From contig QFWS01000001.1 of the NCBI GenBank assembly GCA_003144015.1, positions 1 through 64,000 of the forward strand: a stretch of DNA of 64,000 nucleotides. Direction: 5' to 3'. Below are positions 14,409 through 21,461 of this stretch, one piece after another. The notes beneath the pieces were generated by a model. The model was not told the DNA's origin, did not search any database, and worked only from the letters and a program-made list of their open reading frames with translations. The stretch comes from Flavobacteriaceae bacterium LYZ1037 (GTDB lineage Bacteria > Bacteroidota > Bacteroidia > Flavobacteriales > Flavobacteriaceae). A program made the position numbers and the translations under genes. The number at the start of each line of letters is the position of its first letter. The stretch's first letter is position 1.

Positions 14409-15587
14409 TTATTCATTTTTAAGTGTCGGGATTATTCTGTCTTGTAATACTCTCCAGGTTGACTTTTCAGGCTCATAATTAATATTCCAGCCATTAAAGA
14501 CGATTATTAAATTGTATTCTGGTGCCATCATTAAATACTGTCCGCCATATCCGTTGCCACCATAAATTTTGGATTTACCAGTATCAGTATATTCAGGGAT
14601 CCACCATTGATAACCATATCCCATATCACGTCGCCATTCAGGTTTTACATCTTTGACTAAAGGGCTCGTGGATGTTAAAACCCAACTTTCAGATACAATT
14701 TGTGTGTTATTCCATTTCCCTTTGTTTAAAAACAATGAACCAATTTTAGCCAAATCTTCAGCCTTAAGATATAAACCTCCTTCTGTATCAATTTCTCCAT
14801 CAGGTGTTTCTTTCCAATAATATTCTGTAATACCTAGTGGCTCAAATAATTTTTCTTCTGCCCATTGGTCAATTCGTTTGCCCGTAATGGTGCTAATAAT
14901 TTTTCCTAAAAGAACCGTTCCTCCACCATTATACACGAATCTTGTTCCTGGTATGGTATCCATAGGCTTACTCAAAACATATTCTATCCAGTTGTTGCTT
15001 GATTCAAGTCTAAAACAGTCATTTGTAGTATCATTATGGTCAGTCTCTTCATTCCATTGTAATCCACTTCTCATAGTCAATAAATCTTCAATGGCTATAT
15101 TTTGTTTTCGTTCATCTTTAAGATCAATGTTGGTATTATTTAACAAAGGCATTGCTTTGTTGCTAACATTGTATTCCTTGTTCAAATCCAACGCAATACC
15201 AAAAAGGATTGAAGTAATACTTTTGGTTACAGATTGAAGGGTGTGTAATTCACTTTTTTTGTAGTATGGATGCCAATCTATACTATTGAAATTGTATTGA
15301 TGATTAGTTGTGTCATATTTTTGAACAATGGTTTCATAGTCCTGTTCATATTTAAAATCTGCCAATATTTGGTCATTCTGTATGACCATAAAGCGATCAA
15401 TTAACCCATAATCTCCATTATTTATTTCTGAATTAATGGAATCAATTACTGTGGAAAGGTTGTTTTGCGATGTTTCCTTTTGTGTGACTTTTGTAGGTGC
15501 TTTATTTTTTGAGTTACAAGCAATTAACGCAACTATAAATAAAATTGAAAATGTTAGCGTTTTAATTTTTTTTATAGTTGTTCTCAT
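14409..15587 (-). CDS. Serine hydrolase, beta-lactamase (class C/S12) family, lipoprotein
   Basis: 392 aa. Lipoprotein signal with Cys24 (VALIAC). S119-V-T-K122 is the SxxK motif, FVYNGGGTVLLG supplies the Tyr of the second motif, and GGNGYGGQYL near the C-terminus takes the place of KTG. The fold is that of class C beta-lactamases and esterases (PF00144). It is only distantly similar to the other serine hydrolase at 5805-6917, so this is not a recent duplicate. It probably acts on the outer surface or in the periplasm. It is a single-gene cassette between R11 and R12. Confidence 0.9.
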   Translation of the reverse strand: MRTTIKKIKTLTFSILFIVALIACNSKNKAPTKVTQKETSQNNLSTVIDSINSEINNGDYGLIDRFMVIQNDQILADFKYEQDYETIVQKYDTTNHQYNFNSIDWHPYYKKSELHTLQSVTKSITSILFGIALDLNKEYNVSNKAMPLLNNTNIDLKDERKQNIAIEDLLTMRSGLQWNEETDHNDTTNDCFRLESSNNWIEYVLSKPMDTIPGTRFVYNGGGTVLLGKIISTITGKRIDQWAEEKLFEPLGITEYYWKETPDGEIDTEGGLYLKAEDLAKIGSLFLNKGKWNNTQIVSESWVLTSTSPLVKDVKPEWRRDMGYGYQWWIPEYTDTGKSKIYGGNGYGGQYLMMAPEYNLIIVFNGWNINYEPEKSTWRVLQDRIIPTLKNE

Positions 15588-15607
15588 AATTTTTGTCTAA
15601 TTAGGTA

Positions 15608-15700
15608 TAATGGTTTAGTATATGGGAAGAAAGCAAACGTGCATTTCCCTTTGATTAAACACTAAATTAAGTATTTTTAATAAACAGTGTTGTCATGCTT
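15608..15700 (-). repeat. Short, degenerate array repeat R12
   Basis: About 93 bp. Recognisable pieces are tatatggg near the left end, ttaaacactaaattaagtat in the middle and taaacagtgttgtcatgc at the right. The right half block gtaagtagg is missing. It lies precisely between two cassettes in the expected place. Confidence 0.5.
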
Positions 15701-15703
15701 TTT

Positions 15704-16642
15704 TTAATTCTTATTTGTTATTTCTTTTCCTATTCGGATATAATTTTCTTTTATAATTTCAGGCATATTTCTCGCTCCAATAGATTCTGAATTATCAAAG
15801 CCACTCGGCCAAAAATAACCTAGTATTGCAATTGTTTTCGGTTCAGATTTTGCTAATTCAAAATAACTGTTGGCTACCCGGTCCATTTCATTTAATGAGA
15901 TTCCTCCTAAATCTCCATGTAATGAACTGATATAATGAGTGTCCATAATGATTACCAATTTTTGTTCAGCATTTGTAAATTTTGATTTTAGATTATGTAA
16001 TTCACTCAAAAAATCAACATTTGATTTAGGGTCTTTAATAAAATAATGGTCAAAACCAATCCAATCTACGGAATTTGGCACTTGAAGTTGGTCGATTATG
16101 GGATAAGCTTCAATTATCATTATTGGAATTGTTGGAATTGTGGATTTCACATAATCGGTTGCAGCTTTTAATTCCGAAAAAGATATTCCGTTCCAAGTTG
16201 GTTCTTCTCCAATGTAAAATGATTGTATTAAATTCTGATTGACTTGTAGATTATTAGTGTCTATAAATTCGTCCCATCTTGATTGGTAATCTGTACGTAA
16301 ACCATATTCAACTCCAGAAGGACTTGAAGTGCCTACCGATTCAAAAAAAATCTCTGATAGATGCAAAATGCTTTTCACTTGAAAATCGTTCATTTCTGTC
16401 ATTCTTGCAACAATATTATCTGAAGGATTTACAATTAAAATATCGGCAATATTTGAGAATCCGGAGACTTCATCAATATAATTGGTTATCGGTTGGTTAT
16501 CGGTTGGGTCGTCCCAATAGGTGTCAATCAATGTGAATCCGAAATATTTTATATGTGAAGAATTGGTAGTCTGGTCTGATGGAGTTTCTTTGTGGCAGGA
16601 AACCAGTAAAACAATAGCAAATATGAAGGTTAATCTATTCAT
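15704..16642 (-). CDS. Lipoprotein with a probable TIM-barrel, glycoside-hydrolase-like fold; function unknown
   Basis: 312 aa. Lipobox LVSC gives Cys16. The order of segments (KYFGFTLIDTYWDD, ADILIVNPSD, QSFYIGEEPTWNGIS, PIMIIEAYPI, DWIGFDHYF, KLVIIMDTHY, TIAILGYFWP) suggests alternating strands and helices of a (beta/alpha)8 barrel. Acidic residues sit at strand ends (GEEP, IEAYP), as in glycoside hydrolases. No family can be named with confidence. It is a single-gene cassette between R12 and R13. Confidence 0.65.
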   Translation of the reverse strand: MNRLTFIFAIVLLVSCHKETPSDQTTNSSHIKYFGFTLIDTYWDDPTDNQPITNYIDEVSGFSNIADILIVNPSDNIVARMTEMNDFQVKSILHLSEIFFESVGTSSPSGVEYGLRTDYQSRWDEFIDTNNLQVNQNLIQSFYIGEEPTWNGISFSELKAATDYVKSTIPTIPIMIIEAYPIIDQLQVPNSVDWIGFDHYFIKDPKSNVDFLSELHNLKSKFTNAEQKLVIIMDTHYISSLHGDLGGISLNEMDRVANSYFELAKSEPKTIAILGYFWPSGFDNSESIGARNMPEIIKENYIRIGKEITNKN

Positions 16643-16660
16643 TTTGTGGTTTTCTTAAAT

Positions 16661-16796
16661 TGGCTACAACGGATTTGTTTTTGGTTAATGCCTGTTTAAG
16701 TATCTAATTTAACAAATAAATAATGAATAGAAAATCTGCGAAGATTTTAGTAAGTAGGCTGGGACTTGCAATTAATTATACACGTCTTAAGTTGGT
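16661..16796 (-). repeat. Array repeat R13 (attC-like)
   Basis: About 136 bp. Plus-strand blocks: ggctacaacggatttgtttt, taagtatctaatttaacaaa, hairpin GAAAATCTGCGAAGATTTTA, gtaagtaggctgggacttgc, aattaattatacacgtctta. Confidence 0.83.
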
Positions 16797-16799
16797 ATT

Positions 16800-17492
16800 T
16801 TAATCTGTTTCTAATTCGATCGTTATTATTTCTCCTTGTTCAACCATTGGTCTAATATTTTCAACTTCACCCCAATTTTCTTTTGCACTTGGAATTTGTT
16901 CTGGATATAGATGATAGATAGCAAACATTTTTGCGTCGATTGTGATATTCTGATCTTTAGCGTTTTTTAAAATCCAATAAGGAACAAAAGCTAAGTCAAT
17001 TTCTTCCATTTGACTTAAGGTTTCAGGTTCGGTTGTATCGCCAGATAAATAGATTTTTTTATTGTGCCAAGTTATCAAATAAGAGTAGTGACGAAATGAA
17101 ATTCCAAATACAGTATGGTCAGTTTTAAATGCTTGTATTTCAAAATTTTCTATAGATTCTCCTAGCTTTTCTAATTCTGAAATGTTTGAAACACCGTAAG
17201 TCTGTCCTCCTTTATTTTTCATTACTTTTTTGAGATTCTTTTTAGAGTAATGGTCAGAGTGATTATGAGTAAATATGAAAATAGAATTTTCTTGAATACT
17301 ATCTAATTCAGAATCGTTAAATTCCATATAGCCGTGTGCTCCTGATTTATAAGGGAAATCAATGTAGAAATTTGTGGTTCCATCAGTCATATGCAAGCCA
17401 CAGTTTCCAATAAATTCGATTTGAATTTCTTTTGATTGAGAAAGTCCAACAGTCATAATTAAGCAAAAAATCAGGGTGAAAATTCTTTTCAT
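16800..17492 (-). CDS. Exported MBL-fold metal-dependent hydrolase
   Basis: 230 aa with a signal peptide (MKRIFTLIFCLIMTVGLSQS). The metal-binding signature is FTHNHSDHY (His76, His78, Asp80, His81), with KTDHTVFG near 125 and LSGDTTEPE near 178 supplying further ligands. It resembles the UlaG/L-ascorbate-lactonase-like branch of the metallo-beta-lactamase fold (beta-lactamase superfamily domain 2) rather than true beta-lactamases. The substrate is unknown. It is the first clear cassette at the right end of the array, between R13 and R14. Confidence 0.88.
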   Translation of the reverse strand: MKRIFTLIFCLIMTVGLSQSKEIQIEFIGNCGLHMTDGTTNFYIDFPYKSGAHGYMEFNDSELDSIQENSIFIFTHNHSDHYSKKNLKKVMKNKGGQTYGVSNISELEKLGESIENFEIQAFKTDHTVFGISFRHYSYLITWHNKKIYLSGDTTEPETLSQMEEIDLAFVPYWILKNAKDQNITIDAKMFAIYHLYPEQIPSAKENWGEVENIRPMVEQGEIITIELETD

Positions 17493-17510
17493 ATTTGTGG
17501 TCTTATATTA

Positions 17511-17648
17511 TGAGCAACGAATTTGTTTATGGTTAATGGTGAAAGCAACTAAGATAACAAAAATGCGATGTGATTAGAGAATTCGACAGAATTTCCGTGT
17601 ACCTTTTTATTTAATATCTGTAATTAATTATACCCAGTGTGAGCAAAT
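17511..17648 (-). repeat. Array repeat R14, right end of the main array
   Basis: About 138 bp. Plus-strand blocks: gagcaacgaatttgtttatg, gcaactaagataacaaaaat, hairpin gaattcgacagaatttccgt and taattaattatacccagtgt. The right arm tgtgagcaaa is not complementary to a leader arm downstream, and the next gene begins over 150 bases away. R14 may therefore be the boundary of the array. Confidence 0.75.
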
Positions 17649-17815
17649 TTGGTTTATTTATATTTTCTCCAAAGCTCTAGCTTTCTCTAATTTATTTTGG
17701 ACTATTATCTTGACAAACACGAGTTGCCGAATTAAGTATAAAGGTAAAAAGTAATAAGTTGTTTGTCATTTTATGTGTTCCCCATCCTTTCAATTTAAAT
17801 TGCAGGAAAAACGTT

Positions 17816-18628
17816 TTATTTAACAAATTGTAAATTAATACCTGTTAATAATTGAAATACAGGTTGAACACCTTCAACATAAATTGAATATTGAGGTTCA
17901 ACATACATGTTAAAAACAGTATTTCCCAGTTTTACTACTTTACCAATACCTAGTGCAATAGGAACAGAATAGGCCTCTTTTTTGAAATCTAAAACCCAAA
18001 TTGGAGCACCTCTTAAATAAGTACCTTTTCCTAACTGCCAAAAATAGAACGGTTGAAGTGCAGCCATATTAGTAGATTGTCTATCTTCATCTCCAGCAAA
18101 GGAAGCTTGCCATGTTATAAGTCCACCAAATTGAAATATTGGCGATTTAGCAACAAAGGCAACAAATGCAAATCCTCCTTGCCATTTACCGGCACCTAAA
18201 AGATCGTCTGAAGCAGTTGGAGCTGTAAGAGACGGTCCAATACCCATAGTTGTGGTTGCGTTAGAGACAAAGTTATAAGATAAAAAGGCATTAAAATCTC
18301 CCAATCCACTTGTTGTATTAACTACGCCGTTAGCATTAGGCAAACCTAACGTTGAGAATGGCATAGAAGCACGTAATAATAATTTTCCTTTAGCTACAGG
18401 CTTTGCAAATCGTATCCATGTGGTATTCATAAAAGCATCTGAAGGCGATTCTGCTAATTTAGGCATATAGTAATTTTGAAAGCTTAAAGCCGTCATATTA
18501 GCTAATGGATTGTTTGCTTGTGCAGCACTCGCGCTCGCATCTGTTTTTTCTTCTGTTTTTTCTTGGGCAATTCCTAAGGTGCTAATTAAGAAACAGCAAA
18601 CAGCTATAATGTAGTTTCTTCTAATCAT
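17816..18628 (-). CDS. Outer-membrane transporter-like protein (phenol MetA-degradation family)
   Basis: 270 aa from the ATG at 18628 (MIRRNYIIAVCCFLIS), which opens a good signal peptide ending TLGIAQ. An in-frame ATG 18 codons upstream would bury it. The mature part is beta-rich and matches the PF13557-type outer-membrane barrels: GLGDFNAFLSYNF, GPSLTAPTASDDLLG and GAGKWQGG are characteristic. Such proteins are annotated as putative aromatic or small-molecule transporters; the real substrate is unknown. It is transcribed away from the AhpD group and lies next to the array edge. Confidence 0.8.
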   Translation of the reverse strand: MIRRNYIIAVCCFLISTLGIAQEKTEEKTDASASAAQANNPLANMTALSFQNYYMPKLAESPSDAFMNTTWIRFAKPVAKGKLLLRASMPFSTLGLPNANGVVNTTSGLGDFNAFLSYNFVSNATTTMGIGPSLTAPTASDDLLGAGKWQGGFAFVAFVAKSPIFQFGGLITWQASFAGDEDRQSTNMAALQPFYFWQLGKGTYLRGAPIWVLDFKKEAYSVPIALGIGKVVKLGNTVFNMYVEPQYSIYVEGVQPVFQLLTGINLQFVK

Positions 18629-18783
18629 GATTTTAGTTTTTATATGAAATGGATTAAGTTTAATACGTTTGTTTATTAACAAATATAAACTAATCTTGAA
18701 ATACGTGTTTTAGTTTACTCTAAAATAAACATATTTTTTAATCTGGTCTTTTAATGGATTATCAAACAAACCAGATAGAATTA

Positions 18784-18894
18784 TTATTTTGTCGGAGCTA
18801 ATGTTGGTTCTGGCCAAGAACCTTCTAAAATGTCTTTATCTGAGCATAACAACGCAATACAATCTAAAAAGGGGCCACCTGGTATTGGTACCAA
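18784..18894 (-). pseudogene. Remnant of the C-terminus of an unidentified protein
   Basis: A minus-strand frame of 36 codons ends ...CSDKDILEGSWPEPTLAPTK and has an in-frame stop at its upstream end and no start. Codon use looks protein-coding. The family is not recognised. Together with the next remnant it suggests a degraded gene cluster between the barrel protein and the DoxX gene. Confidence 0.45.
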
Positions 18895-18957
18895 CTACTT
18901 AATTTGCTTGCTTATAACTTGTTAGGTTTTAGGTGTATAGTTAAAGAGCGATTTTTT

Positions 18958-19128
18958 TTATTTTTTCACTTTCATGTCTTTAGAAGCTCTACCAATTCTG
19001 TGTCTGTTTAATTCATTTTCTACATGCCAGCGTTGTGGCAAACGATATATGGTGATGCTCTAGAAGTTTTTAACATTTGGTAACTCGCCTTTTTTAAGGG
19101 TTGAAGTGAATGCTATTTTTTCTAACAT
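18958..19128 (-). pseudogene. Small degraded reading frame with an internal TAG
   Basis: MLEKIAFTSTLKKGELPNVK... is interrupted by TAG at 19060-19062, then continues ITIYRLPQRWHVENELNRHR...KDMKVKK. The frame is uninterrupted on both sides of the stop and has a coding look. The family is not recognised. It may be a short gene killed by one nonsense change, or the end of a longer one. Confidence 0.35.
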
Positions 19129-19263
19129 GTAGTTGCCAATGATAATATTAAGATGTGTTTTTTATTTTTTTTTAACCTTCAAATACGAGTAATGTTTGTG
19201 TTCAACTTAAAAAAAAAAACAGATGCAATCTAAATGCTGAAGACAAGCTACTTATTTAAACAC

Positions 19264-19292
19264 AAAAACGGTTCTGGAGATATCCAGAACCG
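19264..19292 (-). terminator. Intrinsic terminator after the AraC-AhpD-DoxX operon
   Basis: On the minus strand a near-perfect stem CGGTTCTGGA/TCCAGAACCG with a short loop is followed by TTTTTG. It lies 35 bases beyond the DoxX stop codon. Confidence 0.8.
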
Positions 19293-19326
19293 CTATGGCT
19301 TTTTAATAGATTGTTATTGTTTACTA

Positions 19327-19710
19327 CTATTTAATTTTTTTATTTTCTAATGCTAATCCTAGCATTGTGGTAAACAGAGCTATGTGTATCATAATATTCA
19401 TCCAATTACCAGACGGTATGTGAACCAATATCAAGGCTATTAACATAATAAACGCTAAAAAAGCATATGCATAAAACAGCTGCTTGTTTGCTAGTACTAA
19501 TATACCTGCCGCTAATTCTACTGCTGCTAATAGTGCGCCAGCAAAATATGCTCCTTAATCGCCTAAAAATGCTAATCCATTACTTTTAAGAAACGCTGCC
19601 ATATTATCTAAACCAACGCCTCCTAAAAATCCTTCAATAAATTTTTCTAAACCTCCCCATACAAAGAGGAGGCCTATACCTATTCTTATAATTAAGTTTC
19701 CTGCTTTCAT
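19327..19710 (-). pseudogene. DoxX family membrane protein, broken by one nonsense codon
   Basis: From ATG 19710 the frame reads MKAGNLIIRIGIGLLFVWGG... and ends ...TMLGLALENKKIK (127 codons). One TAA falls after LAFLGD (near 19556), and then GAYFAGALLAAVELAAGILV continues. Four membrane helices of the DoxX/DoxD family are all present. The partner AhpD gene lies 27 bases upstream, a common pairing in oxidative-stress operons. The rest of the sequence is undamaged, so the break is recent, unless it is read through. Confidence 0.8.
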
Positions 19711-19737
19711 TTTATTAAAATTAGAGTTGCTATTTTT

Positions 19738-20280
19738 TTATTTTTCCACTATTGGGAAGTCAACATCTACATTTGTAAGTGCATGAGCATAGTTTGTAAA
19801 TGTAATAGCAGTTACAACTGCAATAAAATCCATTAGTGCTTTTGCATCGTATCCTTGATTAAAAAACGCTTCTCTTACGTCAGAATCAATATGTCCTGCT
19901 TTCACGGCAACCTGTTTTGCCATAGTTGTTAACACTTTTAGTTTTGGGTCATTAATTGTAGCGTTTCTTAATTCAACTGTTTCAGCATCTGTAAACCCGT
20001 TCATTTTAGCAATTGCTGTATGTGCAGATTTACAGTAGATACAATTATTAGCTTGAGATACAGCAAGTTTTATAGCTTCAATTTCTTTGTTTGAAAAGGA
20101 GTCTTTTCCTGCATTTCCTGAAAATGTTAAAAAGTTTTCTAGGGCGTTGCTAGAATATCCAATGGTGGCATATAAATTTGGCACCATTCCTAATTGTGAA
20201 TTTAGTTGGTCAAAAAGATTCTGACTTTTTTCATTAACATCCTTTTTACTTGGTACTGAAATTTTAGTTACATTTTTCAT
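19738..20280 (-). CDS. AhpD-like carboxymuconolactone decarboxylase family protein
   Basis: 180 aa. It contains C80-IY-C83-KSAH87, the CxxC...H active site of AhpD-type peroxidases, in an all-helical CMD domain. AhpD proteins recycle peroxiredoxins or act as weak alkylhydroperoxidases in the cytoplasm. The start MPNL-type region (LGMVPNLYATIGYSSNAL) is typical of the peroxidase-related subgroup. It lies 82 bases downstream of the AraC gene in the same direction and just upstream of broken doxX, so AraC is its likely regulator. Confidence 0.88.
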   Translation of the reverse strand: MKNVTKISVPSKKDVNEKSQNLFDQLNSQLGMVPNLYATIGYSSNALENFLTFSGNAGKDSFSNKEIEAIKLAVSQANNCIYCKSAHTAIAKMNGFTDAETVELRNATINDPKLKVLTTMAKQVAVKAGHIDSDVREAFFNQGYDAKALMDFIAVVTAITFTNYAHALTNVDVDFPIVEK

Positions 20281-20362
20281 ATTATACTGTTTTTAATGAT
20301 TCATTATTTATTTACAGTACAAATGTACGCTAGGAATGGATGTAGGAGGTAATCAATACTAC

Positions 20363-21202
20363 CTACTTAGTTGGCATTATTTCCCTATTTCGAAATTTTT
20401 GTGGAGAATGTCCTTCTTGTTTGCTGAAAAATCGACTGAAGGCTTGTATATCTGAAAAGCCTAATTCAAAACCTATTTCAGAAATAGGTCTCTCGGTATA
20501 AGTTAATAGTCTTCTGGCTTCAAGCATGAGTCTGTTTTGAATAAACTGTTGAGGTGTTGTGTCGCCATATTTTTTAAAAAGATTGGAAAGTGTTTTTGGG
20601 GATTTAAATAACAAAGCAGCATATTCCTTTACTGTGTGCTTTGTTTTAAAGTGTTGTTCTACCAGATAATTGTATTCTCTTATCGTGTCAATGCTTTGTG
20701 TTCTAAGTTTAGAACCTATATTTTGGTCTTTATAAATACGTGTACATAAAATAAGAAGTCTTTTTAGCATCATCTGCAACATCTCTAATTGCAAATTATC
20801 TCTGGATTCCATCTCGATATAGAGCATTTTAAATAAAGTTGATAAAACATCAATGTGCTTTTCGTCAAGTTTTATAATAGGAACAGTAGAGGCTCCATAA
20901 TACAGGATGCCTTTGCAACCTACTTCACTGTCATGATCTACAACGCAGTAAAATGACCTATTCCATTTAATTAATGTAGCCTCTATTAAATTGTCTACTC
21001 TAACGGTATGAAACTCTGTTAGACTTATAATGTCATTTGTGTTGAAAACATAATCTATAGCGTCTATATTAATTTTATTATTATCGGTTTTAAACCAAAT
21101 CATACATAACTCACTTTGTTTAGACTCATTAAGTATGTTGGCGTTCGATTTGTTTACATTGACAATCTCTATATACTCATTATTTTGACCTTTAAATTTC
21201 AA
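20363..21202 (-). CDS. AraC-family transcriptional regulator
   Basis: 279 aa. The N-terminal 160 residues are a sensing domain with cupin-like strands, without membrane helices. The C-terminal AraC domain (about 180-275) has both helices: VKEYAALLFKSPKTLSNLFK and ISEIGFELGFSDIQAFSRFF. It heads the operon with AhpD and DoxX and probably controls it; the inducer is unknown. It begins just after repeat R15, in cassette orientation. Confidence 0.88.
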   Translation of the reverse strand: MKFKGQNNEYIEIVNVNKSNANILNESKQSELCMIWFKTDNNKINIDAIDYVFNTNDIISLTEFHTVRVDNLIEATLIKWNRSFYCVVDHDSEVGCKGILYYGASTVPIIKLDEKHIDVLSTLFKMLYIEMESRDNLQLEMLQMMLKRLLILCTRIYKDQNIGSKLRTQSIDTIREYNYLVEQHFKTKHTVKEYAALLFKSPKTLSNLFKKYGDTTPQQFIQNRLMLEARRLLTYTERPISEIGFELGFSDIQAFSRFFSKQEGHSPQKFRNREIMPTK

Positions 21203-21224
21203 ATTAGTTTAATTTTATATGTTT

Positions 21225-21365
21225 GTTATCGATATTGTGTATTATTGGTTGTGTTAACTAGAACTAAGTTAGTAAACAAAAACGAGCTTGAGATTATTCT
21301 GAAGGAATTATCGCGATATACAATAAAGGTTCATTAATTTTTACATAATACAGGCAATTGGTTTT
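21225..21365 (-). repeat. Outlying array-type repeat R15 (degenerate)
   Basis: Between the FUSC gene and the AraC gene, again with both on the minus strand. Blocks gatattgtgtattattggtt, aactaagttagtaaacaaaa and gagcttgagattattctgaa align with R2/R5 (taacttagcaagtacaaacc). The hairpin and right arm are worn (tacataatacaggcaattgg). It shows that the repeat family reaches beyond the main array. Confidence 0.5.
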
Positions 21366-21461
21366 ATGCCGTTTTTCTCAATTTTTCCGTAATCAACAAC
21401 ATTTACTGTTTCTATTCGATTTTGTTAATTGGTTTTTAGTATTAACACTTTCTAAAATAAA

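Noticed and set aside
905-17650. CRISPR array
   Set aside because: Repeats are long (68-207 bp), variable and separated by whole genes, with no short uniform spacers and no cas genes.
905-17650. Insertion sequences or MITEs explaining the repeats
   Set aside because: No transposase gene and no target-site duplications were seen. The repeats lie precisely between genes in one orientation, and the arms vary with the cassette.
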